A stretch of DNA of 5,012 nt from JAJTHY01 sp964458795 (GTDB lineage Bacteria > Pseudomonadota > Alphaproteobacteria > Rickettsiales > Midichloriaceae): assembly GCA_964458795.1 (NCBI GenBank), contig CAYWJW010000077.1, forward strand, positions 1 to 5,012, written 5' to 3'. Within the stretch, counting starts at the first letter, position 1; each line of letters starts with the position of its first letter. The translations under genes were made by a program, and so were the position numbers. The notes beneath the pieces were generated by a model, which was not told where the DNA came from, made no database searches, and saw only the letters and a list, made by a program, of their open reading frames with translations. Shown here one piece after another: positions 1 through 5,012 of the stretch.

Positions 1-23
1 ACTTTTGCATATTAACATGCAGA

Positions 24-50
24 TTGATTTTCATCCAGAGAAATTATACT
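24..50 (+). promoter_or_regulatory. Weak candidate promoter for the tandem Ubl gene
   Basis: TTGATT at 24-29 and TATACT at 45-50 resemble sigma70 -35 and -10 hexamers, but the spacer is only 15 bases. A second TATAAA at 61-66 has no good -35 partner. The ATG at 88 lacks a clear Shine-Dalgarno sequence. This is a pattern match in AT-rich DNA and could easily be chance; the true promoter may lie before the window. Confidence 0.22.
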
Positions 51-87
51 CTATTATCTGTATAAATAGTTGATTAAGTAACGCACA

Positions 88-909
88 ATGGCTGTACAAG
101 TTAAAGTAGATTGCTATATAGAAGAGAGAGATGAGACTGGCGTGGTTAAATCTTTTGAACTCCTACTAAATACTACCTTTAAAATTGATTATCCATTCAT
201 TACCACTACTGGAGGTTTGAGGAGGATGGTCCTAGATAGGCTGAAAGAACAAAGTGGGTTATCAGATCTAGAAATGGAAGAGCTAAGTTATTTAAAGTAT
301 AAGAATGCCATGTACAAAGATGAAATACATGATGATGATAAGACCTTACATAGTATTGGTATTATGCATAATGATACAGCGATGTCTCTTACTATATGTA
401 GGTTCTCATGTGCGCTTACTGTAAGAGACGAGAAAGGAACAAATCATTATATAAGATTTACCAGAGGTGAGAGCCCTAATAAATTAGAAGCAAGAATTGC
501 AATTAGGCTCCAAAAAAACATTAATGATATAGAAGTATACCATAAAGGCCAAAAGGTAAATTCATTAACAGAAACAAAATTTTTAGATAAAGAAACCCTA
601 ATAGTACGAGAAGTTATTAGGAATCCAATAGTACAAGAATCTTCTAAACCAAAGCAGGAATCCTTTAAACCAAAAGAAAACTTTTTAAAAACCGCAGGTA
701 CTTTCGCTCTTTATGGTCTATGCACATCATTTGTGCTTTGCAAGTCACTGGTTTACTTTACGCATAAAGCTCTCGCAAACAGCAATATTAGCACCACTCT
801 TAAAGATATGTCACCAAAGATACACTTGCTGGCAACCGTAGTTGGCGCTTTCATTGGGTTAGTGGGGCATTATAATAGCCAAATTACTAATAGTCATGGT
901 AAGCAATAA
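88..909 (+). CDS. Putative membrane-anchored protein with two tandem ubiquitin-like domains
   Basis: I do not recognise this 273-residue protein as a named family. Residues about 4-103 read like a ubiquitin fold: a beta hairpin, a helix (43-57, LRRMVLDRLKEQ), a strand with a YKNAMYKD turn (71-78), then DDDKTLHSIGI (82-92) and a final strand NDTAMSLTI (95-103). This parallels the EDGRTLSDYNI...STLHLVL end of ubiquitin. Residues about 107-176 repeat the plan: strands ALTVRDEKG and YIRFTRG, helix 131-142, strand IEVYHKGQKV, last strand ETLIVRE. A Lys/Pro linker (184-197) follows, then two hydrophobic segments (about 203-224 and 245-261). There is no C-terminal Gly-Gly, so conjugation is unlikely; a scaffold or host-ubiquitin-mimicking membrane protein is my inference. 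No N-terminal signal peptide is seen. The start is the first ATG after an AT-rich leader, without a clear Shine-Dalgarno. The gene overlaps the arginase gene by 14 bases. The coding call is strong; the fold is by eye only. Confidence 0.82.
   Translation: MAVQVKVDCYIEERDETGVVKSFELLLNTTFKIDYPFITTTGGLRRMVLDRLKEQSGLSDLEMEELSYLKYKNAMYKDEIHDDDKTLHSIGIMHNDTAMSLTICRFSCALTVRDEKGTNHYIRFTRGESPNKLEARIAIRLQKNINDIEVYHKGQKVNSLTETKFLDKETLIVREVIRNPIVQESSKPKQESFKPKENFLKTAGTFALYGLCTSFVLCKSLVYFTHKALANSNISTTLKDMSPKIHLLATVVGAFIGLVGHYNSQITNSHGKQ
637..678 (+). repeat. Two tandem 21-base units in the linker of the Ubl protein
   Basis: Bases 637-657 and 658-678 encode ESSKPKQ and ESFKPKE. The two in-frame units share most bases, including TAAACCAAA. 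The repeat falls exactly in the hinge between the second ubiquitin-like domain and the first membrane segment, so it probably sets linker length and positive charge. Unit number may vary between strains. Confidence 0.75.
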
Positions 910-1780
910 ATTGATTCAGCAGATAAAAATTATAGGTGCCAAGTTCGGTTTAGGAGCTCAAATAAGAGAGACGCAAGAGGGGCCAAAGTCGATTTATGAT
1001 AAGCTACCCGCTGATTTAAAGCTCAGGTATACCAATCTTGAATATAATAGCAAACATAGTTTTCCTGCCGTTGGCAAGTCTCTTGCGGCGGTTGTGGAGT
1101 TTTGTTCACATTTAGCACAAGCTACAGAAGCCGCACTAAAAGCACATGAATTTCCAATAATCATTGGAGGAGATCACTCAATTGCTGCTGGTTCTTGGGC
1201 AGGTGTTATAAAGGCTTTAGACGCTAGAGAAGAGTTTGGTCTAATCTGGATAGATGCGCATATGGATGCACATACCTATGAAAGCAGCCCATCCAAAGCA
1301 TATCATGGCATGCCACTTGCTGCGCTTTTGGGTTATGGGGATGCAGAGTTTGTAGGAATTAATGGCATTTCCCGCAAACTTAATCCGAAACATGTAGCAG
1401 TAGTGGGGATCAGAAGCTATGAATCAGCGGAAAGGGTTCTACTAGAAAAGCTTGGTATACGTGTATTTTATGCCGATGAGCTTCATTCTCGCGGACTTAA
1501 AGCCGTACTTACTGATGCTGCAGATATTGCTGCACTTGCCAAGGAGGGCTTTGGAGTGAGTTTAGATCTAGATTTCTTTGACCCAACTTATGCCCCTGGA
1601 GTTGGCAGCCCCGAGACTGGCGGCTTCTCCCCAATTGACTTCTTAAAAATATTGCCAACTTTATGCAGCAAAGACTTAAAAGCTTTTGAGATTGTAGAAC
1701 TCAACCCATCTCGTGATATTGATGGCAAAACTGTAGATTTGGCAATACAAATACTCAAAACTGTAGTTGAGAATGTTTAA
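896..1780 (+). CDS. Arginase (ureohydrolase family)
   Basis: This 294-residue enzyme has the usual arginase length. It should hydrolyse L-arginine to ornithine and urea in the cytoplasm with a binuclear Mn centre. Metal ligands are all present: GGDHS (H94), DAHMDAH (D120, H122, D124) and SLDLDFFDP (D224, D226). The catalytic His of the HG motif is H137 and the E-L-N-P glutamate is E268. Against rat arginase I, recalled from memory, the substrate-pocket Asn130 is H126, Asp183 is E175 and Thr246 is S238, while Ser137 is kept (S133). It therefore belongs to a divergent bacterial subgroup, and agmatinase or another guanidino-hydrolase activity cannot be excluded. The ATG at 896 lies inside the last codons of the upstream gene and has no clear Shine-Dalgarno, which suggests translational coupling. 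The family N-terminus (KIIGAKFGLGA) begins at residue 11, so this start fits. The stop is one base from that of the convergent ankyrin gene. Confidence 0.93.
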   Translation: MVSNKLIQQIKIIGAKFGLGAQIRETQEGPKSIYDKLPADLKLRYTNLEYNSKHSFPAVGKSLAAVVEFCSHLAQATEAALKAHEFPIIIGGDHSIAAGSWAGVIKALDAREEFGLIWIDAHMDAHTYESSPSKAYHGMPLAALLGYGDAEFVGINGISRKLNPKHVAVVGIRSYESAERVLLEKLGIRVFYADELHSRGLKAVLTDAADIAALAKEGFGVSLDLDFFDPTYAPGVGSPETGGFSPIDFLKILPTLCSKDLKAFEIVELNPSRDIDGKTVDLAIQILKTVVENV

Positions 1781-1781
1781 T

Positions 1782-3917
1782 TTATTCAATACCTATTTGA
1801 GCTGGTTTACTACTCCTCACTTTCTCAGCATGAGTAGATACTTCTCGTTCGAGACTTTGGCTCAAAGGTTTAAATACACTTGAAACCTTCATAGCCTCAT
1901 TTAACTTAGCTCCAACACTATCTAATATCATTTTAGCTCTTTTATCCGCACTAACAATACCTAGAGCTTCCCCAACCGCGATAATAAATTTCATCACCAA
2001 ATCAAGTTCAACACTAGGTGTAAGAGCAGCTAGTCTCTTTTGCTCTATAGCCCCAGCAAAACCTAATGATTTATCTTCTTTTGCTACCCGTTCAATACTT
2101 CTTGAAACTTTATCACTTATATTATCTAGAGTTATCTCTCCTTCCTTAATTCCCGCTATCATACGATCTGCAAATTTTTCTTTAAATTCTTTTTCAGCGG
2201 CAAGGTATCCAAGCAACACATCTCTGGCTTCACCTGTAATTTCTGCTTTAACTTCATATTCGCCTTTAGCATTTTGAACAAGCATATCGATATATGGATC
2301 AGCTTTGTGCGCGATCAATTCCTTCATAACTTCAGAACGGCCATTTCTTGCGGCTTGTGCTAGTGCTGTGCTGCCTTTGCTATCTTTAGCATTTACATCA
2401 ACTCCAGCTTCAATTAATACGCGTACTATATCAAAATGCCCAGGAACTGCAGCAAGCATCAAGCAAGTTTTACCTTGCCCATCCACTGCTTTAAAATCTG
2501 CTCCTGCTTTTATAAGATTGCTCACTACGGCTGCGCTACCACCCAATGCTGCATACATTAAGGCGCTATCACCTTCCTTATCACGATCTTCAATATGTGC
2601 ACCTTCTTCCAGCAAAAATTTTACTACATCATTGTGCTCATAAGCAGAGGCAATCATTAGTGGTGACATACCGTCAGCATCTTTATAATTAACATTCGCA
2701 CCCATACTAATTAAAGACCTAACTGCCTTTATATCTCCTTTTACAACTGCAATTGCCAGAGTATTGTTACTTTTTTCTTCATCAAGCTTTAGATTCTCAT
2801 TATTCTCCATTCCAAATTCTATAGCTTTGCTTAACATGAAATAGAGTGATTCCGGATTACCGTTAACAATATTGGGACTATTAGCAATGAAATCTTTAAT
2901 ACTATCATTATCTATCTCTTTAACATCCGCACCTTTTTCTATCAAAAATCCTAAAGCTTCTATATCCCAGTCCTCTACTGCACGCACCAAGGCAGTTTTG
3001 CCGTCGATATCCTTGGTATCTAACGCAGATCCAGCTTTTATAAGAAAATCAGCCACGTTAAAATTCTTTTGGTCAAGTGCATTCATTAAGACGGTCTTAC
3101 CTTCGCTATCTAAGAGATTCAAGTTTGCATCTGGCCTTTTATTTATCAGTAGCATAGCTGAAGCAAGGTCATTTTCTTTTAAAGCACTAATAACCTCAAG
3201 ACCCAACTCATCCGGAGTCATTTCATACATCTCAGGTTCTACTATGTATTCAAGCAATAAATCTCTTGCTGCACCCTGTACACTTTCACTTACGTAGGCT
3301 CTATTATCTTTTTCCTCAATAACCCCAGCGAGCACAGGATCTGCATCATTTTCGATTAATGTGCTCATAATCTCTAGGTTTGCTCCTTTAGTCGCATGCG
3401 TTAAAGCTGTCGCACCGCTTTTGTCTACTGCATTCACATTAGCGCCACTATTTATCAAAAGTTCCACAGCTTCTGGATTTGCATCTAATGTAGCGTACAT
3501 CAAGGCAGTATAACCATACTGGTTTTGAGACTCTAAGCTCGCACCTAGTTCTATCAAAGAGCTGCAGGTAGCAAGTTCGTTGTTTTCAATAGCAGTCATT
3601 AGGGCAGTTTTATCATTTCTATCTACAACATCTAAATTTACATTTTTATTTAGAACTAAAATCATATCTACAAAGCCTGTATCACCTTTTTGTAAGGCAG
3701 TAATGACACCGAGTCCCACAGCATCTCTGCTTAATTCACCCAGGTATGGTAAAGCTTTCATATAAACATCCCTATCCATCTCCTCTACCAGCCTTGCAAA
3801 CAAGCTTTCATCCTCTTTCAAGCCGCCCTTGCTGATCAAATCTAAGACCTTAACACTATCCTTTTGAGAAATAGCATCACCTAATGCCGTCTGCTTAAAA
3901 ACTTCTGTGCCTTTCAT
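1782..3917 (-). CDS. Large ankyrin-repeat protein with duplicated capping module
   Basis: This 711-residue protein has about eleven ankyrin repeats of the G-x-T-A-L-x-x-A...LI-x-x-G-A-x-x-x-x-x-D form. The first array spans about residues 68-193, a second 239-338, and a third 384-541 that is the most canonical (GADFKAVDGQGKTCLMLAA). Both outer arrays end in the same non-ankyrin element: ADP at 192-194 leading to AARDLLLEYI, and ADP at 539-541 leading to EARDVLLGYL. Residues 578-711 form a Lys/Glu-rich helical domain I do not recognise. No signal peptide or membrane segment is visible. Ankyrin proteins of intracellular bacteria often bind host proteins after type IV secretion; that role here is inference. 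The ATG is preceded by AGGG at 7-base spacing. A promoter-like element and a CtrA-type box lie upstream. The C-terminus ends in SSKPAQIGIE, with no obvious secretion signal. Confidence 0.95.
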   Translation of the reverse strand: MKGTEVFKQTALGDAISQKDSVKVLDLISKGGLKEDESLFARLVEEMDRDVYMKALPYLGELSRDAVGLGVITALQKGDTGFVDMILVLNKNVNLDVVDRNDKTALMTAIENNELATCSSLIELGASLESQNQYGYTALMYATLDANPEAVELLINSGANVNAVDKSGATALTHATKGANLEIMSTLIENDADPVLAGVIEEKDNRAYVSESVQGAARDLLLEYIVEPEMYEMTPDELGLEVISALKENDLASAMLLINKRPDANLNLLDSEGKTVLMNALDQKNFNVADFLIKAGSALDTKDIDGKTALVRAVEDWDIEALGFLIEKGADVKEIDNDSIKDFIANSPNIVNGNPESLYFMLSKAIEFGMENNENLKLDEEKSNNTLAIAVVKGDIKAVRSLISMGANVNYKDADGMSPLMIASAYEHNDVVKFLLEEGAHIEDRDKEGDSALMYAALGGSAAVVSNLIKAGADFKAVDGQGKTCLMLAAVPGHFDIVRVLIEAGVDVNAKDSKGSTALAQAARNGRSEVMKELIAHKADPYIDMLVQNAKGEYEVKAEITGEARDVLLGYLAAEKEFKEKFADRMIAGIKEGEITLDNISDKVSRSIERVAKEDKSLGFAGAIEQKRLAALTPSVELDLVMKFIIAVGEALGIVSADKRAKMILDSVGAKLNEAMKVSSVFKPLSQSLEREVSTHAEKVRSSKPAQIGIE

Positions 3918-3924
3918 ACTGATA

Positions 3925-3928
3925 CCCT
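3925..3928 (-). promoter_or_regulatory. Shine-Dalgarno of the ankyrin gene
   Basis: On the minus strand AGGG is followed by 7 bases and then the ATG at 3917-3915. This supports that start codon. It is the clearest ribosome binding site in the window. Confidence 0.6.
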
Positions 3929-3932
3929 AATT

Positions 3933-3960
3933 TTTATACTCATACCTAAGTATCTTGCAA
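3933..3960 (-). promoter_or_regulatory. Candidate sigma70 promoter of the ankyrin gene
   Basis: Read on the minus strand, TTGCAA (3960-3955) is followed after 16 bases by TATAAA (3938-3933). Both are close to consensus. The start point would fall near 3926, giving a leader of only about 8 bases that would cut into the AGGG Shine-Dalgarno. Either translation starts on a very short leader or the real -10 is slightly further upstream. Confidence 0.45.
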
Positions 3961-3965
3961 AAAGG

Positions 3966-3980
3966 TTAATAACTGGTTAA
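3966..3980 (-). promoter_or_regulatory. CtrA-type box TTAA-N7-TTAA
   Basis: TTAA at 3966-3969 and TTAA at 3977-3980 are separated by exactly 7 bases. On the minus strand they read as TTAACC...TTAACC. This matches the alphaproteobacterial CtrA consensus (TTAA-N7-TTAA, with half-site TTAACCAT). It sits just upstream of the candidate -35 of the ankyrin gene, where an activator would bind. The match is exact, but in AT-rich DNA chance occurrence is possible. Confidence 0.5.
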
Positions 3981-3985
3981 TGCAC

Positions 3986-4000
3986 ATACAATTTTTGTAT
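3986..4000. promoter_or_regulatory. Short dyad next to the CtrA-type box
   Basis: ATACAA (3986-3991) and TTGTAT (3995-4000) are perfect inverted arms around TTT. The dyad lies 5 bases beyond the CtrA-type box, upstream of the ankyrin gene. It contains few G/C pairs and has no adjoining T-tract, so an operator is more likely than a terminator. Confidence 0.3.
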
Positions 4001-4159
4001 ATGGAGATGTTGCTTGATTGCATCTAGGTTCATGAGATATATAAATTTTTATGTGGGTACTTCCATTTACATATTTCAATGTGATATATTAATAATATAA
4101 GATAGGAGTAGTGCGCTCGGATTAGAGGTAGACGGGGCTTGCTAGAAGTGTCTTGTGCG
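4001..4159. other. Intergenic DNA with no recognisable gene
   Basis: Between the ankyrin gene's upstream region and the toxin-antitoxin remnant I see no convincing reading frame, RNA or repeat. The longest ATG-started frames here are about a dozen codons. A GC-richer patch at about 4112-4145 stands out from its AT-rich surroundings and could be residue of a lost gene, but I cannot identify it. Confidence 0.4.
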
Positions 4160-4179
4160 TACCACTTATATGGTATGAT
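4160..4179 (+). promoter_or_regulatory. Inverted repeat and -10-like element before the yefM remnant
   Basis: TACCA (4160-4164) and TGGTA (4171-4175) form a perfect inverted repeat with a 6-base spacer. TATGAT at 4174-4179 overlaps the right arm and could be the -10; a -35 is poor (TCTTGT at 4151-4156, 17-base spacer). YefM-type antitoxins repress their own promoters at palindromes overlapping the -10, so this is probably the old autoregulatory operator. The remnant antitoxin lacks the DNA-binding part and should not bind it. Confidence 0.35.
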
Positions 4180-4204
4180 GTGCTTAAATTAAAAAGATAG
4201 TTAT

Positions 4205-4358
4205 ATGGAAACAATTACTTATACGACGCTTGAAGACTGTAGTTCTATAGAAGAGACGCTCTATCTTCTAAAAAGCACTAAAAATGCACTACGCTTATCC
4301 AAGGCATTAGCAGAGTTAGAGCAGTAAATTTATAACCAAAGACATAATTGAAGAATAA
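4205..4358 (+). pseudogene. yefM: Degraded YefM-type antitoxin with internal deletion and frameshift
   Basis: An open frame of 40 codons (4205-4327) begins METITYT, like the M-x-T-I-x-Y-S start of YefM. It then jumps to TLEDCSSIEETLYLLKSTKN, which aligns with [20 protein letters not shown] of E. coli YefM (recalled from memory, residues 41-60). About 33 codons in between are missing, which removes most of the N-terminal DNA-binding domain. After the stop at 4325-4327 the family's C-terminal tail continues in another frame: 4323-4355 reads SKFITKDIIEE, like the TEKDIIE end of YefM, and ends at TAA 4356-4358. One inserted base or two deleted bases near 4322 explain this. YefM neutralises the YoeB RNase; this copy is surely non-functional as a repressor. 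A short toxin-binding peptide from 4205-4327 remains conceivable. Confidence 0.75.
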
Positions 4359-4497
4359 ATGAGACCCATACCACATCACATTAAATACCCTTAACCCTCT
4401 AATTCTAAAATAGATTAGCAACTGACCGATCCCTTTGAAAATATTACAGATATATAAAGAAAGAATGCTTGCACCATAATGCGATGCTCATTATCAT
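4359..4497 (+). pseudogene. Probable remnant of a YoeB-type toxin
   Basis: An ATG at 4359 directly follows the antitoxin's ancestral TAA, the usual yefM-yoeB layout. It continues MRPIPHH and stops after 11 codons. In the same frame, after two stops, 4428-4439 encodes DPFE, a YoeB hallmark (x-P-F-E-G before the KPEPL segment), preceded nearby by KID where YoeB has KIN. In another frame 4480-4494 encodes CDAHY, comparable to the C-terminal CRYHY that holds the catalytic His and Tyr. The stretch is too short for a whole toxin (about 84 codons), so deletions are needed. Each motif is short and could be chance; the order and position after yefM give the call its weight. Confidence 0.4.
4469..4497 (+). 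promoter_or_regulatory. Candidate promoter of the TAXI-protein gene
   Basis: TTGCAC (4469-4474) and TATCAT (4492-4497) are spaced by 17 bases, and the ATG follows 30 bases after the -10. The -10 is one base from consensus; the -35 keeps only TTG. No Shine-Dalgarno is evident before 4528. The element overlaps the region proposed as the decayed toxin's end. Confidence 0.35.
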
Positions 4498-4527
4498 CAA
4501 TTTGTATGAGATTTATATTACTTTGAT

Positions 4528-5012
4528 ATGCAAGCTATAGTAACACTGATATTACTTGTTATACTAACTACTTTAACACCTGCACAACTAGCGGTGGCGC
4601 AAGCTCAGAGTATAGCACCTAAAACCGACACAAAGCTTCAAGAAGCACCTAAGACATCTGAAAATGAAGAGAAACCTGTCAGACCCTCTTTAGATGATAA
4701 GCTCATTGTTATTGGGACTGGTGCAATTATGGGGGCTTACTACCCGGCAGGCGGTGCAATTTGTAGGCTTGTTAACAAGGAGCGTAGGACACTAGGTATT
4801 AGATGTGCCGTTGAGGCAACTCCTGGATCCATCTATAATATAGATGCACTAAGGCAGGCTGAGATAGACTTAGCCACAATACAGTCTGATTGGGAGGAGC
4901 ACGCTTATAATGGTACCGGAGCATTTGCATCCAAAGGTAGGTATGAGAAGCTAAGGCATATTTTTTCACTCCACGATGAAGCCATTACAGTAATTGTAAG
5001 AAAAACATCTAA
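4528..5012 (+). CDS. TAXI-family TRAP-type solute-binding protein (5' part, cut by window end)
   Basis: The 161 residues visible begin with a Sec signal peptide: hydrophobic residues 2-18 and a likely cleavage after AVA (24) or AQA (26), with no lipobox Cys. A Lys/Glu/Pro-rich linker covers about 27-57. The mature domain starts at KLIVIGTG (58-65) and carries the TAXI hallmark GAYYPAGGAICRLVN (69-83). ATPGSIYNIDAL (97-108) and EIDLATIQSDW (112-122) follow, matching the family's ligand-binding N-lobe. TAXI proteins bind small organic acids or amino acids such as glutamate in the periplasm and hand them to a TRAP permease; the ligand here is unknown. Family members are about 320 residues, so roughly half is missing. 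The start is fixed by an in-frame TGA at 4507-4509 and the signal peptide that follows. Relatives in intracellular Rickettsiales and Brucella are known as immunogenic proteins. Confidence 0.9.
   Translation, partial: MQAIVTLILLVILTTLTPAQLAVAQAQSIAPKTDTKLQEAPKTSENEEKPVRPSLDDKLIVIGTGAIMGAYYPAGGAICRLVNKERRTLGIRCAVEATPGSIYNIDALRQAEIDLATIQSDWEEHAYNGTGAFASKGRYEKLRHIFSLHDEAITVIVRKTS

Noticed and set aside
88..909. A complete bacterial ubiquitin-like conjugation operon
   Set aside because: No E1-like, E2-like or JAB protease gene is in the window, and the Ubl protein ends in GKQ without Gly-Gly; the partner gene is an arginase.
1810..1837. Inverted arms CTACTC and GAGTAG as a terminator for arginase
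   Set aside because: Only 6 base pairs with a 16-base loop, no T-tract, and inside the ankyrin coding sequence.
2305..3765. Several open frames on the plus strand opposite the ankyrin gene (2305-2643, 2872-3297, 3580-3765)
   Set aside because: They are Ser/Ala/Pro-rich mirror images of the repetitive ankyrin coding strand, resemble no family, and have no start signals; the minus-strand gene explains the DNA.
3939..4190. A minus-strand open stretch of about 46 codons between the ankyrin gene and the yefM remnant
   Set aside because: It has no ATG start, no ribosome binding site and no recognisable motif.
4381..4394. A second CtrA-type box before the TAXI gene
   Set aside because: The two TTAA units are separated by 6 bases, not 7, and lie well upstream of the candidate promoter.
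4359..4394. The 11-codon frame MRPIPHH... as a small gene
   Set aside because: Too short, no Shine-Dalgarno of its own, and better explained as the start of a decayed toxin.

Overview
The window looks like a piece of chromosome from an AT-rich, host-associated alphaproteobacterium, most likely a member of Rickettsiales or a similar intracellular lineage. The grounds are indirect: a large ankyrin-repeat protein, a TAXI-family periplasmic binding protein, a CtrA-type box (TTAA-N7-TTAA), a decayed toxin-antitoxin locus, and low G+C throughout. No rRNA or other phylogenetic marker is present, so the assignment is an inference.

Left part, plus strand (88-1780): a two-gene unit. The first gene encodes an unrecognised 273-residue protein. 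By eye it carries two consecutive ubiquitin-like (beta-grasp) domains, a lysine/proline-rich linker with a tandem repeat, and two C-terminal membrane segments. Its last 14 bases overlap the start of an arginase-family metallohydrolase gene with all Mn-binding residues intact, so the two are probably co-translated.

Middle, minus strand (3917-1782): a 711-residue ankyrin-repeat protein. It converges on the arginase gene with a single base between the stop codons. Its repeats form two arrays that end in the same non-ankyrin capping motif, followed by a distinct alpha-helical C-terminal domain. The upstream region has an AGGG Shine-Dalgarno, a sigma70-like promoter, a perfect CtrA-type box and an AT-only dyad, which suggests cell-cycle or developmental control.

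Right part, plus strand (about 4160-4500): a degraded yefM-yoeB type II toxin-antitoxin locus. The antitoxin remnant keeps the first few YefM residues joined directly to the C-terminal half, having lost most of the N-terminal domain. It then has a frameshift before its otherwise recognisable C-terminal tail. The toxin is reduced to scattered, stop-interrupted motifs. After it, at 4528, begins a TAXI-family TRAP-type solute-binding protein with a signal peptide, cut off by the window edge.

The most novel item is the putative membrane-anchored tandem ubiquitin-like protein coupled to arginase. Together with the ankyrin protein it suggests a region of host-interaction genes, but no secretion signal, ubiquitin-activating enzyme or deubiquitinase is visible in the window.
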